From assembly GCA_012841485.1 (NCBI GenBank), contig DUUU01000168.1, positions 1-8,352 on the forward strand: 8,352 bases of DNA. Direction: 5' to 3'. The position numbers were made by a program, and so were the translations under genes. The notes under the pieces are model-generated. The model saw nothing but the letters and a program-made list of their open reading frames with translations, ran no database searches and was not told the origin of the DNA. The stretch's first letter is position 1; every line of letters starts with the position of its first letter. Below, one piece after another: positions 1-5,829 of the stretch. This stretch comes from Armatimonadota bacterium. GTDB taxonomy: Bacteria > Armatimonadota > JAAZEB01.

Positions 1-1500
1 AACATCTCCTGCCAGGATACCGGGGCCACCCAGCTCGTCCGCGGCGATATCGCCCGCGAGGCCATGGAGGTAGACCCCCAAGACAGCCGCCGTGGTCACA
101 GGGAGCCCCTGGGCCACGAGCCCGGCAATCGCGCCGGTGAGCACATCACCCATGCCTGCCGAGGCCATCGCGGCGTTGCCGGTCGAATTGATAAAGACGG
201 GGCCCTTCGGGTCGGCGATCACCGTTCCGGCCCCCTTGAGCACGGTGACGACTCCGAAGCGGCGCGCGGCTTCTTCGGCTGCGGCAATGCGGTCGGCCTG
301 AATCCCCGCAACCGTCTGGCCCAACAGCCGGCTCAGCTCTCCCGGGTGAGGGGTGATCACCGCCGGCGCTTGCAGCTGGCCAAACACCTCGGGACAATCG
401 GCCAGGGCGTTCAGCGCATCGGCATCGAGGACAAGAGGCGCTTTCACCCCAGGCAGCCACTCCAATACCGCCCGTGCCGTCTCCGGATGCCGGCCCAGGC
501 CCGGACCGACGGCGACACACTCGGACGCGTCCGCCACCTCCACCAGCTGGCGCAGGCCCTCCGACGCAAAGGAGCGCGCCTCGGTTTCGGCGACCGGCAG
601 CGTGATCGCCTCGGTCGCTTTGGTCTCCAAAATACCGTTCAGGCTCTTGGGCACGGCCAGGCGCACCAGGCCACCGCCCACGCGCAGCACCGAAAGCGCC
701 GCCAACGTGGCCGCGCCTGTCATGCCGGCCGTGCCGCCAACGACGAGCACGCTGCCGGACGATCCCTTGTGCGCCCAAGCGTCGCGCCTCGGGAGCAGCG
801 CCCGGGCCGCCTCCGCTTCTACCAGCGTGACGCCAATCCCCTCGGCGGCAATGGCGTCCGTCGGAATCCCGATGGGCGCCAGCACAACCTTGCCCGCGAG
901 TGCCGCGCCCGGGTAGAGCGCAAGCCCTCGCTTCATCACGCCGAAGGTGACCGTCGCATGGGCACGCACGCAACGCCCGCACGGCATGCCAGTACCTGCG
1001 TGCAGGCCGGAAGGGATGTCTACCGCGATGGCTGGCACATTGGAGCGATTGAGCAGATCGATCAGGTCGCCCACCAAACCCGTCACCTCGCCGCGCGTGC
1101 CCGTGCCCAGGAGGGCATCAATCGCGAGGTCGGCCTCCGCGAGGAGCTCCGCCGCTTCATCGGCCGCGCGCACCTGCGTGATCGGCACGCCCAGATTCGT
1201 CGCGATCCGCGCCTGGATCTCCGCGTCGCCAGAAAACTCCTCTCGCGGCGCAGCCAAGAGGACGCGCACGCGCGCCCCCTGGCGGTGCAGGTGCCGGGCG
1301 ACCACCAAACCATCGCCCCCGTTGTTGCCCTTCCCACAGAAGGCAACGATGGTGCGCCCCACCACATCGCCAAGCGTTTCTCGGGCGGTGGCGACGACTG
1401 CCAGGCCGGCGTTCTCCATCAGCACGAGGGAGGGGATCCCAATCTCCTCGATGGTACGCCGGTCGATGCTGCGACTTTGCGCGGCGTTGGCCGCATCCAT
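1..1500 (-). CDS. nnr: Bifunctional NAD(P)H-hydrate epimerase / ADP-dependent NAD(P)H-hydrate dehydratase (NnrE-NnrD fusion), 3' partial
   Basis: This enzyme repairs damaged NADHX and NADPHX. The N-terminal epimerase interconverts the R and S hydrates, and the C-terminal ribokinase-like domain dehydrates the S form back to NAD(P)H; bacterial members use ADP. I translated the minus strand by hand: 500 codons are open from the ATG at 1500 to base 1. The epimerase half (about residues 1-215) shows MENAG (28-32), FCGKGNNGGDG (54-64), the DALLGTGTRG loop (128-137) and VDIPSGLHAGTG (160-171). The dehydratase half shows KGSSGSVLVVGG (245-256), GPGLG (332-336), LVLDADALNAL (356-366), ITPHPGEL (382-389), LKGAGTVI (421-428) and the nucleotide-site GMGDVLTG (449-456). 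Family members are about 500-520 residues, so perhaps 10-20 C-terminal residues lie outside. The ATG is chosen because an in-frame TAA lies upstream and GGGAG sits 9 nt before it. It is a cytosolic housekeeping enzyme, transcribed divergently from the helicase. Confidence 0.95.
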   Translation of the reverse strand, partial: MDAANAAQSRSIDRRTIEEIGIPSLVLMENAGLAVVATARETLGDVVGRTIVAFCGKGNNGGDGLVVARHLHRQGARVRVLLAAPREEFSGDAEIQARIATNLGVPITQVRAADEAAELLAEADLAIDALLGTGTRGEVTGLVGDLIDLLNRSNVPAIAVDIPSGLHAGTGMPCGRCVRAHATVTFGVMKRGLALYPGAALAGKVVLAPIGIPTDAIAAEGIGVTLVEAEAARALLPRRDAWAHKGSSGSVLVVGGTAGMTGAATLAALSVLRVGGGLVRLAVPKSLNGILETKATEAITLPVAETEARSFASEGLRQLVEVADASECVAVGPGLGRHPETARAVLEWLPGVKAPLVLDADALNALADCPEVFGQLQAPAVITPHPGELSRLLGQTVAGIQADRIAAAEEAARRFGVVTVLKGAGTVIADPKGPVFINSTGNAAMASAGMGDVLTGAIAGLVAQGLPVTTAAVLGVYLHGLAGDIAADELGGPGILAGDV

Positions 1501-1509
1501 GGCTTCTCT

Positions 1510-1514
1510 CTCCC
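1510..1514 (-). promoter_or_regulatory. Ribosome binding site of nnr
   Basis: The minus strand reads GGGAG followed by 9 nt and then the ATG at 1500. Together with the in-frame stop upstream, it fixes the start of nnr. Confidence 0.6.
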
Positions 1515-1550
1515 AGCAGGACCACGATTCCAAGGTCGGCAGGCGAATCC

Positions 1551-1579
1551 ATTATAGCATATCCGGGGGTCTCCCGCAA
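1551..1579 (-). promoter_or_regulatory. Sigma70-type promoter of nnr
   Basis: On the minus strand, TTGCGG (1574-1579) is followed by a 17-nt spacer and a perfect TATAAT (1551-1556). The -10 matches the consensus 6 of 6, the -35 matches 3 of 6, and the spacing is optimal. Transcription would begin near 1544, giving a leader of about 45 nt before the ATG at 1500. The site lies in a non-coding spacer, which makes a chance match less likely than one inside a gene. Confidence 0.65.
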
Positions 1580-1667
1580 CAGCGCCACGGCTGAACGACT
1601 GAGCCTGTGATCCCGAGACAAGGAGTCCAAAGGATCGATGCCGGTGCTGCCAGGGGGTGGGCCGTAG

Positions 1668-1701
1668 CGGTTGCGCGCGCTGGCCCTGGCGGGCGCAACC
1701 G
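1668..1701. repeat. Inverted repeat, 9+9 bp, overlapping the -35 region of the helicase promoter
   Basis: The left arm CGGTTGCGC (1668-1676) and the right arm GCGCAACCG (1693-1701) are perfect reverse complements separated by 16 nt, with centres 25 bp apart. The right arm overlaps the position where a -35 element would lie for the -10 at 1722-1727. It could be an operator for a dimeric regulator. It could also be an RNA hairpin, although no T-run follows it on either strand. No family-specific operator is recognised. Confidence 0.5.
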
Positions 1702-1718
1702 TCCGGGGTCTGGGATTA

Positions 1719-1727
1719 TGGTATACT
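1719..1727 (+). promoter_or_regulatory. Extended -10 promoter of the XPB helicase gene
   Basis: TG (1719-1720), one base, then TATACT (1722-1727) forms an extended -10 element. The hexamer matches TATAAT 5 of 6. The expected -35 position (about 1699-1704) reads CCGTCC and resembles nothing known, which fits an extended -10 promoter that needs little -35 contact. The surrounding 1714-1748 is the most AT-rich stretch of this spacer. The start site would be near 1734, giving a leader of about 47 nt. Confidence 0.6.
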
Positions 1728-1770
1728 GGTTATTACCTTATTGATTACCGCACGGTGGTGACGAGAGTGG

Positions 1771-1776
1771 AAGGAG
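1771..1776 (+). promoter_or_regulatory. Ribosome binding site of the XPB helicase gene
   Basis: AAGGAG stands 4 nt before the GTG at 1781. It supports a GTG start here, and the encoded N-terminus begins where bacterial XPB proteins usually do. Confidence 0.65.
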
Positions 1777-1780
1777 AGCA

Positions 1781-3454
1781 GTGAGTTCGACGCATCCGAT
1801 CATCATCCAGAGTGACCTGTCGGTGTTGCTAGAGGTGGACAGCCCTCTCTATGAGGAGGCGCGGGATGGTCTGGCGCAGTTCGCCGAGTTGGTGAAATCG
1901 CCGGATCACATCCACACCTACCGGGTCACCTCTCTCTCGCTCTGGAACGCTGCCGCCGCGGGCGTCAGCGCATCGGAGATCCTCGATCTCCTGCAGCGCT
2001 ATAGCAGGTACGCGATTCCTGAGAACGTTCGCCAGGAGATCCTCGATGGGATCGCTCGCTATGGCCTCCTGAAGCTAGAGCCGCATGGCGACGCGCTGGC
2101 ACTCACATCGGCGGATCCCCTGGTTCTCGACGAAATCCTCCGCTACGACACGGTCCACGCTCTCCTCGGCGCGCGCCTCGATGCGCACTCCGTGGCCGTG
2201 AGCCCCGCGCACCGTGGGGGCCTCAAGCAGGCGCTGATCAAGATCGGCTACCCGGTGGAGGACCTCGCCGGCTACGTGACCGGGGATCCGCTGCCACTGC
2301 GCCTGCGCACCCAGAAGCGCTCCGGCGAGCCGTTCGCGTTGCGCCGCTATCAGACGCAGGCGGTGGATGCATTCTACGCCGGTGGGAGCGCCCGCGGCGG
2401 GAGTGGCGTGATCGTCCTCCCTTGCGGCGCCGGCAAAACCCTGGTCGGCCTCGGCGTGATGGAGAAAGTGGGCGCGCACACGCTGATCATCGCCACGAAC
2501 ACGGTTGCCGTGCGCCAGTGGATCCACGAGGCGCTCGAGCGCACCAGCCTGCAGCCCGAGGAAGTGGGCGAGTACACCGGCGATGCCAAGGAGATCCGGC
2601 CTGTCACCGTAACGACTTACCAGACGCTCACCTACCGCCGGCGCAAGGCGGAGGAGTTCGAGCACCTGGGCCTCTTCACGGCGCGCAATTGGGGGCTGAT
2701 CATCTATGACGAGGTGCATCTCTTGCCAGCGCCCGTCTTCCGAGTCACCGCCGATATCCAGGCGCGCCGCCGCCTGGGCCTCACCGCCACGCTCATCCGC
2801 GAGGATGGCCGCGAAGAGGATGTCTTCAGCCTGATCGGGCCCAAGCGCTACGATGTGCCCTGGCGCGAGCTGGAGCAGCAGGGATGGATCGCCGAGGCGA
2901 TCTGCTACGAGCTACGGGTCTCGCTCCCCGATGACCTCCGGCACGATTACGCCACCGCGCCAACGCGCGAGAAGTATCGGATCGCTGCCGAGAACCCGGC
3001 TAAACTTGCCCTGGCGGAACAGCTGGTGGAGCGCCACCGCAATGACCAGGTGCTGATCATCGGGCAGTATATCGATCAACTGGAGGAGATCGCGGCGCGC
3101 TTGGGCGCCCCTCTGATCACCGGCAAGACGAGCAACCGCGAGCGCCAGGAGCTGTACCGGCGCTTCCGGGAGGGGGAGACGAAACTCCTCATCGTCTCCA
3201 AGGTGGCCAACTTCTCCATCGATCTGCCCGACGCCAACGTGGCGATCCAGATATCCGGCACGTTCGGCTCGCGCCAGGAGGAGGCGCAGCGCCTAGGCCG
3301 TCTCTTGCGGCCCAAGGCGAAAGGTTCGCCCGCACGCTTCTACACGCTGGTGACCCGTAACACGCGCGACCAGGAGTTTGCCGCCAACCGCCAGCTCTTT
3401 CTCACCGAGCAGGGCTATCGCTACCTCATCTATGAGGGGTTGCCGCCCGCATAG
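1781..3454 (+). CDS. xpb: DNA repair helicase, XPB/Ssl2 (RAD25) family
   Basis: This is a 557-residue ATP-dependent 3'-5' superfamily 2 DNA helicase of the XPB family, the bacterial and archaeal relatives of the TFIIH subunit. The N-terminal 1-120 resembles the Helicase_C_3/XPB N-terminal domain, and about 125-170 looks like the damage-recognition-like segment (HRGGLKQALIKIGYP, 144-158). Motifs in order are: RRYQ (188-191), Walker A PCGAGKT (214-220), the DEVH box (310-313), TAT (335-337), the XPB-specific RED motif (340-342), a probable thumb region about 364-410, and motif VI QRLGRLLRP (503-511). Length and motif spacing match mycobacterial XPB (about 550 residues) as I recall it. The GTG start has AAGGAG 4 nt upstream. 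The gene is alone on its strand. The XPB partner nuclease Bax1 (DUF790) is not encoded in the window. A role in DNA repair is a family-level inference; the bacterial function is poorly defined. Confidence 0.95.
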   Translation: MSSTHPIIIQSDLSVLLEVDSPLYEEARDGLAQFAELVKSPDHIHTYRVTSLSLWNAAAAGVSASEILDLLQRYSRYAIPENVRQEILDGIARYGLLKLEPHGDALALTSADPLVLDEILRYDTVHALLGARLDAHSVAVSPAHRGGLKQALIKIGYPVEDLAGYVTGDPLPLRLRTQKRSGEPFALRRYQTQAVDAFYAGGSARGGSGVIVLPCGAGKTLVGLGVMEKVGAHTLIIATNTVAVRQWIHEALERTSLQPEEVGEYTGDAKEIRPVTVTTYQTLTYRRRKAEEFEHLGLFTARNWGLIIYDEVHLLPAPVFRVTADIQARRRLGLTATLIREDGREEDVFSLIGPKRYDVPWRELEQQGWIAEAICYELRVSLPDDLRHDYATAPTREKYRIAAENPAKLALAEQLVERHRNDQVLIIGQYIDQLEEIAARLGAPLITGKTSNRERQELYRRFREGETKLLIVSKVANFSIDLPDANVAIQISGTFGSRQEEAQRLGRLLRPKAKGSPARFYTLVTRNTRDQEFAANRQLFLTEQGYRYLIYEGLPPA

Positions 3455-3472
3455 CCCGAGGAGAGGGTTGAG

Positions 3473-4516
3473 TCAGCGGAGCGCCGTGGACGCGGCGCGA
3501 CGCACCTGGGCACTGCGGTCGCTCGCCGCCATCCGCTGGAGGACCGCGCGCGTCTCCTCATCGGGAAAGAGGGCAAGCCCGGCAGCGGTGGCCGCGCGCA
3601 CGCTGGAGCGCGGATGTGACGAAGCCCGCAACAGCGCATCCCGCGCCTCGTCCGAGCGAAGGCTGGCCAGGGCTATCGCCACGGTCTCGCAACTTTCGTC
3701 GGCTGTGCTACCGAGGCACGCTTCCAGAATCGAGAGGGTCTCGGGCCGGCGGGTACGCGCCAGGGCCAGCGCCGCGCGCGCGCAAAGGAAAGCGGTGTCT
3801 CCCCCATGCGCGGCCCCACTCCCCTGCAGGTAGGGCGCCAGGAGCGACGTGGCCTCCGGTGCCTGAAGCTCCACGATGGCATCCATGCAGGATGCCACCA
3901 CCTCCGGAGTGGCCAGCGCGGGCCGGCCGAGGATCGCCGCCAGCGGGAGGATCGCGGCCGGATCGCCCCAGTAACCGAGCGCCGTGGCGGCCTCCTCCGG
4001 GGCACGCACCTCAACGTAACCATCCGCGGTGCGAACCGTTCCAAAGAGGAGCAAAGTGATCTCGAGCAGGGCCCCCGGCGGCCGGATCTGCGAGAGGGCA
4101 AGCGCGCAACACCCGCGCAGGCGCAGCGCTGTATCCACGAGGACCGGGCCATCCATCTCCATCTGCACGGTGCGCAGGCCCACGGCCAGCACCTCCGCGG
4201 CCTCAGTGTAGCCCAGGTTCCCCAACATCGTCGCCAACTCGACGCGGATGCGGCACCCCGGATCCCGGGTCTTCCCCTCCTCGCACATCCAGGCAAAGCA
4301 CTCGACCAGCGCCGGCACCGTCTCTGGGTCACACCTCTGCCCGAGGATCTTGGCCGCGAGCCACCCCACATAGTGGTAGCGATCACGCAGGGCCCCGACG
4401 AGGATCGGTGTGCTCTCGGCCGGGTCGATGTGCGCGAGGGCCTCGACTGCCGCCACGCGCTCTTCCATGCGTCGGGCGCGCAGCGCCTTGCGCACGCTCT
4501 CGGGAATCGCGCTCAC
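3473..4516 (-). CDS. HEAT-repeat (PBS-lyase-like) protein of unknown role
   Basis: This 347-residue protein has no signal peptide or membrane segment and is built almost wholly of paired helices. Repeats run at roughly 18-60, 64-110, 124-160, 172-198, 201-235, 240-268, 273-298 and 300-345. They show the usual pattern in which a short Ala/Leu helix is followed by 'D/P-E-x-x-x-x-L'. The last two (SSVRAATAAGLALF, 304-317; AQVRRAASTAL, 336-346) match the bacterial HEAT consensus best. Such alpha-solenoids act as scaffolds for protein contacts; a few relatives are phycobilin lyases or DNA glycosylases. I see no catalytic motif. It starts at GTG with AGGAGG 4 nt upstream, 32 nt after queA, so it is probably on the queA transcript. 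It converges on the helicase gene with an 18-nt gap. Fold confident, function unknown. Confidence 0.85.
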   Translation of the reverse strand: MSAIPESVRKALRARRMEERVAAVEALAHIDPAESTPILVGALRDRYHYVGWLAAKILGQRCDPETVPALVECFAWMCEEGKTRDPGCRIRVELATMLGNLGYTEAAEVLAVGLRTVQMEMDGPVLVDTALRLRGCCALALSQIRPPGALLEITLLLFGTVRTADGYVEVRAPEEAATALGYWGDPAAILPLAAILGRPALATPEVVASCMDAIVELQAPEATSLLAPYLQGSGAAHGGDTAFLCARAALALARTRRPETLSILEACLGSTADESCETVAIALASLRSDEARDALLRASSHPRSSVRAATAAGLALFPDEETRAVLQRMAASDRSAQVRRAASTALR

Positions 4517-4520
4517 TCCT

Positions 4521-4526
4521 CCTCCT
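4521..4526 (-). promoter_or_regulatory. Strong ribosome binding site of the HEAT-repeat gene
   Basis: The minus strand reads AGGAGG 4 nt before the GTG at 4516, inside a longer AGGAGGAGGA run. This decides for the GTG start; the next GTG, at codon 8, has no such site at a usable distance. Confidence 0.7.
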
Positions 4527-4548
4527 ACATGGGCGGTGCACTGGCCGC

Positions 4549-5565
4549 CTAGAGAATCAGCATGGCGTCACCAAAGCTGAAAAAACGGTACCCGCGCTGC
4601 AACGCCTCCGCGTAGGCATGCAGCACGGCCTCCCGGCCGGCGAAGGCGCTGACCATGATCAGCAGCGTCGAGCGCGGCACGTGAAAGTTGGTCACCATGG
4701 CCTCTACCACCCGGAACCGGTATCCGGGGTAGATATAGAGCTGCGTCGTTCCCGCGCCCGCGCGCACCCGCCCGGTCTCATCGACGCTGCTCTCCAGCAC
4801 GCGCGTGGAGGTGGTGCCCACGGCGATCACCCGGCCGCGCGTCGCGTTGATCTGCTCCGCGGCCTCGGGTGAGACCTCGTACTGCTCGACGTGCATCTTG
4901 TGCTGGGTGATCTCCTCCACGCGCACCGGCTGGAACGTCGCCAGCCCAACGTGAAGGGTGACCTGAGCCACGGAAACCCCCAGAGCCCGGATCTGCTCAA
5001 GCAGCTCGTTGGTGAAGTGCAGCCCCGCCGTAGGAGCGGCCGAAGAGCCCGCGCGAGCCGCGTACACCGTCTGATAGCGCTCGCCATCGGCCAGCTCCCG
5101 ATGGATGTAGGGTGGCAGCGGCACCTGGCCGGCATCCAACAGCGCCCGCTCCGGATCGCCCTCCCCGGAGACGCGAACGATTCGCCCGCCCGAGGGGGTG
5201 CGCTCCAGCACACCCACCTGAATGGTTCCCCCGGCGGCCAGAAGGCGGGTTCCGGGCGGCACGCGCCTCCCCGGCTTGACAAGCGCCTCCCACACTCCCT
5301 CGCCCTTTCGCGATAGGAGGAGAAGCTCCACCTTGCCACCCGTCTCTTTGACGGCATGCACCCGGGCCGGAATGACGCGGGTATCGTTGACCACCAGGGT
5401 ATCGTCGGGCCGCAAATAGTCGATGATCTCGCGGAACACCCGGTGCTCGAGGGTCCCTGTGGCCCGGTTCATGACCAACAATCGCGAGGCATCGCGCGGT
5501 TCTGCCGGCTCCTGGGCAATCGCCTCCTCCGGCAGGGTATAATCAAAATCAGAAAGCATCATCAT
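4549..5565 (-). CDS. queA: S-adenosylmethionine:tRNA ribosyltransferase-isomerase (QueA)
   Basis: QueA moves the ribosyl part of S-adenosylmethionine onto preQ1 at wobble position 34 of tRNAs with GUN anticodons, giving epoxyqueuosine, the penultimate step of queuosine synthesis in the cytosol. The 338-residue protein has the normal family length and nearly every conserved block: DFDYTLPEEAIAQEP (6-20), NDTRVIPARV (60-69), GGKVELLLL (76-84), SAAPTAGLHFT (175-185), TLHVGLATFQPV (203-214), HKMHVEQYEV (222-231), VGTTSTRVLE (249-258), MVTNFHVPRSTLL (290-302) and FFSFGDAMLI (328-337). Three ATGs in a row open the gene. The first directly follows the TAA of the DUF2905 gene, and no good Shine-Dalgarno is seen, so translation is probably coupled. 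The family usually begins a few residues before DFDY, so any of the three would serve. No tgt or ruvB gene is in the window. Confidence 0.97.
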   Translation of the reverse strand: MMMLSDFDYTLPEEAIAQEPAEPRDASRLLVMNRATGTLEHRVFREIIDYLRPDDTLVVNDTRVIPARVHAVKETGGKVELLLLSRKGEGVWEALVKPGRRVPPGTRLLAAGGTIQVGVLERTPSGGRIVRVSGEGDPERALLDAGQVPLPPYIHRELADGERYQTVYAARAGSSAAPTAGLHFTNELLEQIRALGVSVAQVTLHVGLATFQPVRVEEITQHKMHVEQYEVSPEAAEQINATRGRVIAVGTTSTRVLESSVDETGRVRAGAGTTQLYIYPGYRFRVVEAMVTNFHVPRSTLLIMVSAFAGREAVLHAYAEALQRGYRFFSFGDAMLIL

Positions 5566-5805
5566 TTAGCGCCGGCTCACCCACGAGATTAAGTAGAGGA
5601 GAGCTGTCAGCAACAGGCTCACCAGGATCGAAGTAGCAATCGGGATGTAGATCGTTGTGTTTCCGCGACGGATGAGGATGTCGCCGGGGAGGCGCCACCC
5701 TTGCCCCCCCGTGAGACGATCCATCGCCACCAGAAGCAGCCCCATCACAACGAGGAGTATGCCCAGCCCCACCAGCAGTTTGCCTATGGTACCCAAGCCT
5801 GCCAT
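5566..5805 (-). CDS. DUF2905 family small membrane protein
   Basis: This 79-residue protein has two hydrophobic helices (about 8-28 and 52-75) flanking the conserved block LPGDILIRRGNTTIYIP (39-55), the signature of DUF2905. Length and arrangement match the family. The biochemical role is unknown. From memory, the gene often lies beside queA and ruvB, and here it is immediately upstream of queA with no spacer. The ATG follows the large TPR gene by 24 nt. A GGGAG-type sequence on the minus strand lies about 11 nt before it, somewhat far for a ribosome binding site. It is a likely inner-membrane protein ending in a basic VSRR tail. The family call is secure; function unassigned. Confidence 0.88.
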   Translation of the reverse strand: MAGLGTIGKLLVGLGILLVVMGLLLVAMDRLTGGQGWRLPGDILIRRGNTTIYIPIATSILVSLLLTALLYLISWVSRR

Positions 5806-5829
5806 CCCAAACCGCTCTCCCTCTCGTAG

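Noticed and set aside
64..1557. A 497-codon open frame on the plus strand across the left end
   Set aside because: It lies opposite nnr, whose hand translation carries every family motif. The plus-strand product is rich in Arg, His and Gln with no recognisable motif, as expected of a shadow frame in GC-rich DNA.
146..1630. Two minus-strand open frames (146-982 and 1157-1630) near nnr
   Set aside because: Both are in a different frame from the motif-bearing nnr frame. Their products are Gly/Arg-rich without domains, and the second begins inside the nnr leader.
3482..3497. Hairpin CGCCG with CGGCG arms just inside the HEAT gene's 3' end, considered as a helicase terminator
   Set aside because: There are only 5 base pairs, no T-run follows on the plus strand, and it lies within coding sequence.
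3806..4552. A 248-codon plus-strand open frame opposite the HEAT gene
   Set aside because: The opposite strand gives a clean alpha-solenoid with a strong ribosome binding site. The plus frame has low-complexity Arg/His composition and no start signal.
5538..5543. TATAAT on the plus strand inside the start of queA
   Set aside because: It is created by the codons for the conserved DYTLP residues on the minus strand. No -35 is found at the proper distance, and no plus-strand gene lies downstream.
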